Shown here: positions 23,384 through 30,983 of the stretch, piece after piece
How positions within the stretch are numbered: position 1 is the stretch's first letter
Layout: each line of letters starts with the position of its first letter
Translations under genes and position numbers: made by a program
Origin: Gambelia wislizenii
Taxonomy: Eukaryota; Chordata; Lepidosauria; Squamata; Crotaphytidae
Direction: 5' to 3'
Assembly: GCA_030847615.1 (NCBI GenBank)
Contig: JAUMIR010000004.1
Coordinates: 222,011,001 to 222,075,000 of the forward strand
DNA length: 64,000 nt
Notes under the pieces: model-generated
Told to the model about the DNA's origin: nothing
Seen by the model: the letters and a program-made list of their open reading frames with translations, nothing else
Databases searched by the model: none

Positions 23384-23941
23384 GGTCATTGGTGTGCTCA
23401 GCCGTGGCCCTCCGACTGGAGGGAGTCCGAGGTCATTCGGGATTTAACATTTCTTGAGTTTTTTCCCATTCTAGTGGCCGTCTATCTGTGGAGGGACGAG
23501 TTCCGCAACAAACGAGTTTGTTTCTGGTGCGACAACCAGGCGGTGGTCCGCATTATTAACGCCCAATCCTCCAAGTCTGACAGGGTCATGCGACTCATCA
23601 GAGAGTTCGTCCTGGTCTGCCTCTCAGCCAATATTTCCTTCTCGGCACGCCACGTTCCGGGGATAAATAACGAAATTGCGGATGCTTTATCTCGATTCCA
23701 GGATGGCAGATTTCGGGAGCTGGCCCCGGACGCAGATCATTCTCCGGTCTCCTTCCCGGTCGAACTCTGGCACCTTGGGAAGGAACGGTGCTCCGGGGAG
23801 TCCTCAACTCTCTGGCACCTTCCACCCGGGCCAGTTATTCCCGGGCGGCCCGGCAGTTTGACTGCTTCAGGAGACGTCATGGATACGGGTGCTCCTGGCC
23901 TCCCACGGAACGAGAAGTACTCCACTTCATCGGGACCCTGA
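23384..23941 (+). pseudogene. RNase H fragment of Ngaro-like Pol, copy A
   Basis: The open frame keeps the second half of RNase H: TFLEFFPI with the catalytic Glu, CDNQAVVRIINAQ with an Asp, and EIADALSRFQ with the final Asp. The first catalytic Asp and all of RT lie outside the deletion edge. At 23513-23515 this copy has CGA (Arg) where copy B has TGA, so it retains the ancestral codon. The frame ends at 23941 in a tail that overlaps the YR ORF in another frame. Confidence 0.8.
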
Positions 23942-24690
23942 GGAACGATGGCCTCGCCTCCAGGACCATTTCCCTCCATTTAGCGGCCATCTCCTTCTTC
24001 AGCAAGGCCGCCGGGCAGGCTGACCCATGTGACTCTTTCCTGATTCGCAAAGCCGTGGAGGGATGGCGTCGCTTGGATGGAAGCAGACAGGACACACGCA
24101 GACCAGTCTCATTTGAGCTCCTATGCAACCTCATCCCAGCCCTTTCGACCATCTGCCACTCCAGGTATGAAACTCTTTTGTTTCGTTCTGCCTTCTCGGT
24201 CGCTTTCTTCGCAGCCCTGCGCATCGGGGAGGTGGTTTGCGGAGCCAAGGCGTCGGGGACGGGACACGCCATCCTGCGTTCAGATGTCGACCTGGGAGAC
24301 GGGACTCTCCACCTGCGGCTCCGGAGGGCCAAGAATGACCAGCGTGGCCGGGGGACCGTCATACGTCTTCAAGCCCTCAAAGGTTCACCGGCATGCCCTG
24401 TTGATTTGGTTCGGCGCTACCTCGAGCAGCGTGCTGACGTCCCCGGCCCTCTCTTCATCCATAAAGACTTATCTTACTTAACGCGTTTCCAGTTTGTAAG
24501 CGTTCTCCGGGCCGCCTTGAAGCACCTCGGACTTCCGCCTGGCGACTTCAGCGGTCATTCCTTTCGGATTGGTGCAGCCACCACCGCAGCAGCAGAAGGC
24601 ATGCCACCGGCGGACATCCAGCACCTGGGAAGGTGGAGGTCCAAGGTCTTCTCCGCTTACATCCGCCCGGAACTCGTCCTCCACAGTTAG
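23788..24690 (+). CDS. Tyrosine recombinase of Ngaro-like element, copy A
   Basis: This ORF of about 300 codons encodes a phage-integrase-type tyrosine recombinase, which in this element class inserts the circular DNA copy. An N-terminal SAM-like core-binding region (LAPSTRASYSRAARQFDCF) is followed by the catalytic domain. The catalytic domain has Arg145 in ALRIGEV, His257-x-x-Arg260 in GHSFRIG, LGRWRS, and the nucleophile Tyr291 in SAYIR. No stop or frameshift is seen. The first codon is GTG (23788), and the frame stays open further upstream without a good ATG. Translation as a frameshift fusion with the overlapping RNase H frame is therefore plausible. It differs from copy B at residue 294 (Pro here, Leu there). 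Confidence 0.85.
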   Translation: MLRGVLNSLAPSTRASYSRAARQFDCFRRRHGYGCSWPPTEREVLHFIGTLRNDGLASRTISLHLAAISFFSKAAGQADPCDSFLIRKAVEGWRRLDGSRQDTRRPVSFELLCNLIPALSTICHSRYETLLFRSAFSVAFFAALRIGEVVCGAKASGTGHAILRSDVDLGDGTLHLRLRRAKNDQRGRGTVIRLQALKGSPACPVDLVRRYLEQRADVPGPLFIHKDLSYLTRFQFVSVLRAALKHLGLPPGDFSGHSFRIGAATTAAAEGMPPADIQHLGRWRSKVFSAYIRPELVLHS

Positions 24691-24906
24691 GGCCGGCGGC
24701 TGTCCCCTCCAGGCGGTGGGCCTTTGCTCTTTGGTGATAGCTGTCAGGGTTGGCGGAAGCCAAGCGGGCCCCGCTCGGCTTTGGTGGCGGTGGGCATGAG
24801 TTTGGCCTCCCATCTGGGGGGGTGTGGGTGTTGCGGGCTGGTGGCCAGGTCATGGGCCTGGTCCTCCAGTGGGCAACCACCTCCCCAGGGGACGGTTAGG
24901 TATGGG

Positions 24907-25017
24907 CACGTGGGCTTATCACGTGACCCATCACGTGGTTCATTTCCGGACACGTGACCAGCACGTGGCATGGTCTTGCGGCCAGGCACGTGTTTGATCA
25001 CGTGTTCCCCCCACGTG
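24907..25017. promoter_or_regulatory. Array of eight CACGTG E-boxes (copy A)
   Basis: CACGTG occurs at 24907, 24920, 24932, 24951, 24962, 24987, 24999 and 25012. CACGTG is the palindromic site of bHLH factors such as MYC/MAX, USF and CLOCK/BMAL1. The array is repeated in B1 and B2 of the other copy. Confidence 0.85.
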
Positions 25018-25171
25018 AGCCCGTAGTCCGCCTCGTCGGCCGGACTGGGGTCATCAGGCAGGTTGAGGGCCCTCTTCCTGCCTAGGTTAACTCATGCCCA
25101 GTCCAACCGCTAACACCTATCACCAAGCTGAAAGTTGTGGCCTTTCCGCCAATTATCCTTTTCTTCTGTAC

Positions 25172-25177
25172 AATAAA
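25172..25177 (+). terminator. Poly(A) signal in the B repeat, copy A
   Basis: AATAAA is followed about 25 bp later by a GT-rich tract (GGGTGTGTGTATCC). This is a plausible cleavage signal, also present at 30469 and 31369 in B1 and B2. Confidence 0.6.
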
Positions 25178-25260
25178 CCTTTTGTGCATGTTACTCGGGT
25201 GTGTGTATCCTTGTGGGCAAGCGAAGGGGTGAGGGGGGGGACCTTGACGCTCGGTCGCAA

Positions 25261-25339
25261 ACCCCAGAATTCCACAGGAGGCAGCCAGAGCAGTTAAAGT
25301 GGAATAGTAACACTATAACAGTGTAGTGTGAAAATCTCC
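25261..25339 (+). mobile_element. Right half of a palindromic MITE carrying the insertion
   Basis: CCAGAATTCCACAGGAGGC, AGTGGAATAGTAACAC and GTGAAAATCTCC match the right half of the palindromic element at 60133-60350. The Ngaro-like element therefore sits inside such a MITE; its left half is not in the window. The same half occurs at 31459-31537. Confidence 0.65.
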
Positions 25340-26420
25340 TATGATTCTCAGGGTTGGTGAGAGGAGGAATCTGAGAGACTTTTTGCTAACTGGAAAAATC
25401 TGTTAACAAAAAAGTTTTGCCTTTACCACCATCTCCCACAGGATCAGAATGGGAGAACAGCTGAAGCACACTAATGTCATGTAATAAAGCAAGGCAAGAT
25501 ACACTGCTATCAGGCTTTACTTCTGCTTTCCTTCCCTCATGTGATAGGCCCCTAGGTTATGCGTTTGTAATGAACCAAGTGAACTCCAGCCAATATCTGA
25601 ACGTTCACCATTGCTTTCATACTTTCCATAACATTTTACTGTATTCTGTTTTATACTACATTGCATTTTATACATTTTTAAAAATCAGTTTTCATTTTAT
25701 ATGTGCTAGTCTTTTGAACAGGATTAACTGAATCGAACAGCCATTATCTTATATTAAGTCTGCTGTGCAGGCTCCTTTTGCCTGCTTCTGTGGTTGGTTA
25801 CAAGCCATTCTGAAAAGATTATATGTGTGTGTGTTGGTGGGCGGGCATATGTGGCTTTGCTGTTTGCAAAAGCTGCAGAGAAACGTCCATGATGAATTTA
25901 ATGTTACCAAACTTGTAAAGTCCAAATGTGTAAATGTGGGCACATGTCTATTTTAAAACAAGACAGCCACTCCTGAGTTTTTATAAAAGGGCACATATCT
26001 GATTCTACGTGCACATGCTTGTTACACTTGACAGGTATGTGCAGATTTTGAACTTGGGTGTTTGTGTTCATTTGTGTTTTCTTGGCCTTCTCTGTGTATT
26101 TCTGTACTTTTATCTTAATATATTGTGCTTCTGGCAGGAAGGAATAGAGTCACCAGTGAAAGAGTAGTGAGAGAAAAATAGTGAGCAGAGTAACATATGG
26201 GTGGGGAAAAGTGCTATGAGAGGTAGAGAGAAACTGGCAAGAGGGGAAGGCCCAGGAGATAAAGTGATGAGAGGCAGCTAGGCATGCCAAAGATAAAAAA
26301 AACCCCAAACTATGCCATTGCAATTACTTTGGCTTCAAATACAAATGTGTTTACAACATTTTGTTGGTTCCCAAAATGAACACCTAATTCCTCTAAAATC
26401 TGTCTCTGGGCTGGATGGTT
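25261..26420. repeat. Host flank duplicated on both sides of copy B, unit 1
   Basis: This 1,160-bp stretch appears identical by eye to 31459-32618 (offset 6,198). It begins in the right half of a palindromic MITE and otherwise holds low-copy AT-rich sequence and a purine-rich zone near 26150-26280, with no gene. It ends at GGATGGTT, where gag sequence begins. Unit 2 instead continues into ordinary host DNA. It supports a tandem duplication or an assembly duplication. Confidence 0.9.
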
Positions 26421-27467
26421 GCAAGGACGGCGGGACGGCGAGGAAGACGCAGGACGCCTTCACCCGATGAAATCAGTGTAGTATCCTCTGTCAACTCTTC
26501 CCCGGCACGGGAGAAGAGAGCTCCAGGAGGAAAGGACCGAGGGAAGGAGAAGGAAGATGGAAAAAAACGGGCAAAACGTAAGAAGAGGGACTCAGACAGC
26601 GAGGGATCATCAGGTGAGTCCTCCGATGAGGATTGGGACCGGGCCGGGTATTGGTCCATGGCAGCGCTGACCCCGGGGTTGCCGTCTTGGGCCATCAAGG
26701 CCAGGGCCGCCTCAAGGTCAGGCGCTGCCAGACCATCCAGGGCATGGCGGGGTGGGGCGGCCTCTGCCGGACCTCCCACGCCAAGCCTTTTTCTGGACCA
26801 TGAGGATCCCCCTGGGATTCACCTGGACAGAAAAACCCGCAACAATATCCTCAAGGGTTATTACGTGGATGTTTTTTCACTCCTAAAACCAGAGGGAGAG
26901 GTGGGCTGCACCCCTAAATCGGAGAAATCATCCGATAAAGAGAAACCAGAACCGGTGGAACGCTCTTTCACCAACTGGTTGGCAGGGTTCACTGTTTACA
27001 TGGGGGTGGTGGGCATGGCCTACCCTGACAGAGGGTGGCACTTGGCCAACCACTTGAGCAACGTGCTCAAGGCCAAGTCACTGGCAGGGGAGTCGGCAGC
27101 CATCCAGTATGACTCCGCCTTCCGCAAGAGGGCTTCCCGGAACCCCAGGGCCAGGTGGGATCTCATCAATGACAAGCTCTGGCTTGTCATTGTGGGATCT
27201 CACATTAAGGTGAAACCCGAAGCGGGTAAGCCTCGCAAGAGGGATGCCCGCCGGCTGGTTTGCTGGGAATTCAACGCGGGAAAATGCCAGCGATCTCGTT
27301 GCAAGTTCGAGCACTACTGCGAGAACTGCTATGGGTCGCATCCCAGGACCAACTGTCCTCGACCCGGGGCGTCTGCCCAGCCCTTTCGCTCGGGTCGCCC
27401 TGGTTCCTCCGGCGCCAAGAGGGAACCAGGGTCGGGCAGCAGCGCCAGGCAAGGAAGTGGAAAGTAA
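26415..27467 (+). CDS. Gag-like protein of Ngaro-like element, copy B (5' truncated)
   Basis: The 350-codon frame encodes a nucleic-acid-binding structural protein. Residues 1-60 are rich in Arg, Lys and Ser. A central region (about 185-262) holds NWLAGFTVYMGVVG, IQYDSAFRKRA and WDLINDKLWLVIVG, typical of YR-retrotransposon Gag. From residue 283 a CCCH finger (C-x7-C-x4-C-x3-H) is followed by a knuckle C-x2-C-x3-H-x4-C, and then a Gly/Ser/Arg-rich tail. The ATG and next codon (26415-26420) belong to the flanking host sequence, so the true N-terminus is lost and this start is accidental. The stop at 27465 lies 7 bp before the next likely start. Confidence 0.75.
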   Translation: MVARTAGRRGRRRTPSPDEISVVSSVNSSPAREKRAPGGKDRGKEKEDGKKRAKRKKRDSDSEGSSGESSDEDWDRAGYWSMAALTPGLPSWAIKARAASRSGAARPSRAWRGGAASAGPPTPSLFLDHEDPPGIHLDRKTRNNILKGYYVDVFSLLKPEGEVGCTPKSEKSSDKEKPEPVERSFTNWLAGFTVYMGVVGMAYPDRGWHLANHLSNVLKAKSLAGESAAIQYDSAFRKRASRNPRARWDLINDKLWLVIVGSHIKVKPEAGKPRKRDARRLVCWEFNAGKCQRSRCKFEHYCENCYGSHPRTNCPRPGASAQPFRSGRPGSSGAKREPGSGSSARQGSGK

Positions 27468-27474
27468 CAGTAGC

Positions 27475-29238
27475 ATGCCAGGTAAAGGCCGTCTGGCCTT
27501 CACTCCTGTAAAACTCCAGGCGCTCCTTCCACTTCTGGCATCATATCCTGACAAGCAAGCAGCCGCGTACCTCAGGGATGGGTTTGCCGAGGGGTTTAGA
27601 ATCCCAGCCTTGGGCCCCAGGGTAGCATCGGATTCAGGCAACCTTAAGTCTGCGTCCGAGCTACCGGAGGTGGTGGCGGCCAAGATCGCCAAGGAGTGTG
27701 CTGCGGGGAGGGTGGCTGGCCCCTTCCCCGCACCACCTTTCCGGAACCTTAGGGTGTCCCCATTGGGTGTTGTTCCCAAGAAAACCCCAGGGGAATTTCG
27801 GCTCATTCACCACCTCTCCTACCCCAAGGGGGCATCTGTTAACGACGCCATACCGCCTGAACTCTGCTCAGTTCGATATGCGTCATTTGATCATGCTGTG
27901 AAGCTAGTCAGGTCCTGCGGCCCGGGCGCCCTTATGGCAAAATGCGACATTCAGTCTGCATTCCGGCTGCTTCCAGTACACCCCGAGGACCACTGCTTGC
28001 TGGGGTTTAAGTTCCAGGGCCAATGGTACTATGATATGGCCTTGCCTATGGGGTGCTCTATTAGCTGCTTTGCCTTCGAGGCATTCAGCACCTTCCTGGA
28101 GTGGGCCCTAAAACGCAGGACTGGCTCGGCCCTGGTCACGCATTACCTCGATGACTTCCTTATGATTGGGGCGGCCGGGGGGCCGGAATGCGGGCTTTTG
28201 CTTGAGTCTTTTCAGGAATTGGCACTGGAGCTTGGCGTCCCCTTGGCCCCGGAAAAGACCGTTGGCCCAGCCAGCAGCATCACCTACTTGGGGATTTCTT
28301 TAGACTCGGTTGCGGGGGTTTCGCGACTACCCGAGGATAAGCTGGAGGGGTTAAAACGGCTCCTGCTTTCCCTGCTGGAACAGAAGAAAGCACCATTGAA
28401 GAAAGTTCAATCCTTGTTAGGCCACCTCAACTTTGCCTGTAGGGTGGTGGCCCCGGGCAGGGCTTTCTGTAACAGACTGGCCCGCATCACTGCCGGTGTG
28501 AAGTCCCCTCACCATCACATCCGGCTCACAAAAGGGGTTAAGGAGGATCTCAGGGTGTGGCTCAGATTCCTGGAATCCTACAACGGGGTGACGTTTTGGC
28601 AGGGGGAGGCGGCCCCTGGGGAGGGGTTACAGGTTCACTCTGATGCGGCGGGGGGCGCAGGATTTGGGATTTTCTTTAATGGTCATTGGTGTGCTCAGCC
28701 GTGGCCCTCCGACTGGAGGGAGTCCGAGGTCATTCGGGATTTAACATTTCTTGAGTTTTTTCCCATTCTAGTGGCCGTCTATCTGTGGAGGGACGAGTTC
28801 CGCAACAAATGAGTTTGTTTCTGGTGCGACAACCAGGCGGTGGTCCGCATTATTAACGCCCAATCCTCCAAGTCTGACAGGGTCATGCGACTCATCAGAG
28901 AGTTCGTCCTGGTCTGCCTCTCAGCCAATATTTCCTTCTCGGCACGCCACGTTCCGGGGATAAATAACGAAATTGCGGATGCTTTATCTCGATTCCAGGA
29001 TGGCAGATTTCGGGAGCTGGCCCCGGACGCAGATCATTCTCCGGTCTCCTTCCCGGTCGAACTCTGGCACCTTGGGAAGGAACGGTGCTCCGGGGAGTCC
29101 TCAACTCTCTGGCACCTTCCACCCGGGCCAGTTATTCCCGGGCGGCCCGGCAGTTTGACTGCTTCAGGAGACGTCATGGATACGGGTGCTCCTGGCCTCC
29201 CACGGAACGAGAAGTACTCCACTTCATCGGGACCCTGA
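27475..29238 (+). pseudogene. RT/RNase H polyprotein of Ngaro-like element, copy B
   Basis: The start at 27475 (MPGKGRLAFTP) lies just after the gag stop. An upstream in-frame ATG at 27244 overlaps gag and is less likely. RT blocks follow: PLGVVPKKTPGEFRLIHHL, AKCDIQSAFRLLPV, ALPMGCSISCFAFE, and the catalytic box YLDDFLMIG with Asp226-Asp227. RNase H has Asp390 (HSDAAGG) and Glu427 (TFLEFF). A TGA at 28810-28812 then cuts the frame; after it the frame continues with the last two catalytic Asp residues (CDNQ, 28828; IADALSR, 28978). The stop is one CpG-to-TpG change from CGA, which copy A retains. The product would lack a complete RNase H. Confidence 0.85.
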
Positions 29239-29987
29239 GGAACGATGGCCTCGCCTCCAGGACCATTTCCCTCCATTTAGCGGCCATCTCCTTCTTCAGC
29301 AAGGCCGCCGGGCAGGCTGACCCATGTGACTCTTTCCTGATTCGCAAAGCCGTGGAGGGATGGCGTCGCTTGGATGGAAGCAGACAGGACACACGCAGAC
29401 CAGTCTCATTTGAGCTCCTATGCAACCTCATCCCAGCCCTTTCGACCATCTGCCACTCCAGGTATGAAACTCTTTTGTTTCGTTCTGCCTTCTCGGTCGC
29501 TTTCTTCGCAGCCCTGCGCATCGGGGAGGTGGTTTGCGGAGCCAAGGCGTCGGGGACGGGACACGCCATCCTGCGTTCAGATGTCGACCTGGGAGACGGG
29601 ACTCTCCACCTGCGGCTCCGGAGGGCCAAGAACGACCAGCGTGGCCGGGGGACCGTCATACGTCTTCAAGCCCTCAAAGGTTCACCGGCATGCCCTGTTG
29701 ATTTGGTTCGGCGCTACCTCGAGCAGCGTGCTGACGTCCCCGGCCCTCTCTTCATCCATAAAGACTTATCTTACTTAACGCGTTTCCAGTTTGTAAGCGT
29801 TCTCCGGGCCGCCTTGAAGCACCTCGGACTTCCGCCTGGCGACTTCAGCGGTCATTCCTTTCGGATTGGTGCAGCCACCACCGCAGCAGCAGAAGGCATG
29901 CCACCGGCGGACATCCAGCACCTGGGAAGGTGGAGGTCCAAGGTCTTCTCCGCTTACATCCGCCTGGAACTCGTCCTCCACAGTTAG
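29085..29987 (+). CDS. Tyrosine recombinase of Ngaro-like element, copy B
   Basis: This is a 300-codon YR with the same domains as copy A: N-terminal core-binding part, then Arg145, His257-x-x-Arg260 and Tyr291. Its frame is -1 relative to RT/RNase H and overlaps it from about 28965 to 29238 with no good ATG. A -1 frameshift or non-AUG initiation is implied. Pro294 of copy A is Leu here through a CCG-to-CTG change, three residues after the catalytic Tyr. Otherwise the frame is intact. Confidence 0.85.
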   Translation: MLRGVLNSLAPSTRASYSRAARQFDCFRRRHGYGCSWPPTEREVLHFIGTLRNDGLASRTISLHLAAISFFSKAAGQADPCDSFLIRKAVEGWRRLDGSRQDTRRPVSFELLCNLIPALSTICHSRYETLLFRSAFSVAFFAALRIGEVVCGAKASGTGHAILRSDVDLGDGTLHLRLRRAKNDQRGRGTVIRLQALKGSPACPVDLVRRYLEQRADVPGPLFIHKDLSYLTRFQFVSVLRAALKHLGLPPGDFSGHSFRIGAATTAAAEGMPPADIQHLGRWRSKVFSAYIRLELVLHS

Positions 29988-30203
29988 GGCCGGTGGCTGT
30001 CCCCTCCAGGCGGTGGGCCTTTGCTCTTTGGTGATAGCTGTCAGGGTTGGCGGAAGCCAAGCGGGCCCCGCTCGGCTTTGGTGGCGGTGGGCATGAGTTT
30101 GGCCTCCCATCTGGGGGTGTGTGGGTGTTGCGGGCTGGTGGCCAGGTCATGGGCCTGGTCCTCCAGTGGGCAACCACCTCCCCAGGGGACGGTTAGGTAT
30201 GGG

Positions 30204-30314
30204 CACGTGGGCTTATCACGTGACCCATCACGTGGTTCATTTCCGGACACGTGACCAGCACGTGGCATGGTCTTGCGGCCAGGCACGTGTTTGATCACGT
30301 GTTCCCCCCACGTG
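30204..30314. promoter_or_regulatory. Array of eight CACGTG E-boxes in B1
   Basis: This has the same spacing as in copy A. A third copy lies in B2 at 31104-31214, so the intact 3' end carries 16 sites. Confidence 0.85.
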
Positions 30315-30468
30315 AGCCCGTAGTCCGCCTCGTCGGCCGGACTGGGGTCATCAGGCAGGTTGAGGGCCCTCTTCCTGCCTAGGTTAACTCATGCCCAGTC
30401 CAACCGCTAACACCTATCACCAAGCTGAAAGTTGTGGCCTTTCCGCCAATTATCCTTTTCTTCTGTAC

Positions 30469-30474
30469 AATAAA
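30469..30474 (+). terminator. Poly(A) signal in B1
   Basis: AATAAA is followed by a GT-rich tract. A second copy lies at 31369-31374 in B2. A genomic transcript must bypass the first signal to include A2 and B2. Confidence 0.55.
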
Positions 30475-30557
30475 CCTTTTGTGCATGTTACTCGGGTGTG
30501 TGTATCCTTGTGGGCAAGCGAAGGGGTGAGGGGGGGGACCTTGACGCTCGGTCGCAA

Positions 30558-30983
30558 GCCGGCCGCCAGACTTACCTGGCCGGCCGCGTTTGCGGCCGGC
30601 GTCCCCCCCCCAGCCCCCGGAGCGAGCGCGTGGCGGCATGGGCGCCGCCATGTTGCCCCCTCCTCTTCTCTGCCTGCTACAGCAGGCAGGGAAGAGGATA
30701 GTAGAATAGCCAATCAGGTAGGGGGAGCCCCCACCTGATTGGCTAGTATTGCCTCCCCTGGGCCAATCAGGGACCGCGCTCAGCGCGGCCGCTGATTGGC
30801 CGGGAGGCGGGGCTAGTCCTCTCCTGGGTCCGCCAGCCGGGTATTTATTCCCGGCCGGCTCCCGGCTCCGTCAGTTGGCTCTTGCGAGCCGAAGACCCGC
30901 CCTCCCCCCCTCTAGTTAGAATGTTTTGTTAGTTAGCCTCTTGATTATACTCTGTACATCTCTTGTCACAACTTTTCAGTTGA
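30558..30983 (+). repeat. A2 repeat of Ngaro-like element
   Basis: This 426-bp GC-rich block lies between two B repeats. By the known A1-ORFs-B1-A2-B2 layout it is the copy of the missing 5' A1 end. It begins with an imperfect inverted repeat around a 6-bp spacer (30558-30585). It holds promoter-like motifs in its second half and ends in AT-rich sequence at about 30915-30983. Confidence 0.8.
30707..30848 (+). promoter_or_regulatory. Candidate promoter of the element (in A2)
   Basis: Four CCAAT boxes lie at 30709, 30736 (inverted), 30762 and 30793 (inverted). The first two form the arms of a near-perfect hairpin (30707-30745). A GC box GGCGGGGC lies at 30806-30813 and a TATA-like TATTTAT at 30842-30848, which places a start site near 30870-30880. 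In a complete element the same promoter in A1 would drive the genomic RNA. Confidence 0.65.

Larger units (their letters stand above)
23384..25260 (+). mobile_element. 5'-truncated Ngaro-like retrotransposon, copy A
   Basis: This segment matches the downstream copy from 28681 onward at a constant offset of 5,297 bp, with about five substitutions. It holds the end of RNase H, the complete YR ORF and a single B repeat. It then passes straight into host flank at 25261. Gag, RT and the B1-A2 block are absent. The left edge adjoins a truncated CR1. Confidence 0.85.
24787..25260 (+). repeat. Single B terminal repeat of copy A
   Basis: This 474-bp sequence equals B1 (30084-30557) and B2 (30984-31458) of copy B. 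Here it occurs once, followed directly by host DNA. That is the product expected from B1 x B2 recombination with loss of the 900-bp B-A2 segment. Confidence 0.85.
30084..30557 (+). repeat. B1 repeat of Ngaro-like element
   Basis: This 474-bp direct repeat starts GCGGTGGGCATG and ends GGTCGCAA, 96 bp after the YR stop. It matches B2 apart from one substitution in a G run and one G-run length change. Its junction with A2 (GCAA then GCCGG) should equal the end-to-end junction of the circular intermediate. Confidence 0.85.

Noticed and set aside
23598..24880. Several minus-strand and alternate-frame ORFs of 75-161 codons, repeated at 28895-30298
   Set aside because: They are shadows of the YR and RNase H frames in GC-rich DNA; they repeat only because the element is duplicated.
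24907..25017. CRISPR-like array from regularly spaced CACGTG
   Set aside because: The repeats are only 6 bp with irregular spacing of 11-25 bp, and the context is a eukaryotic retrotransposon.
26393..26779. 128-codon minus-strand ORF at the gag start
   Set aside because: It is antisense to the Arg/Lys/Ser-rich Gag N-terminus.
27078..27806. 242-codon minus-strand ORF
   Set aside because: It is antisense to gag and the start of Pol, with low-complexity composition and no domain.
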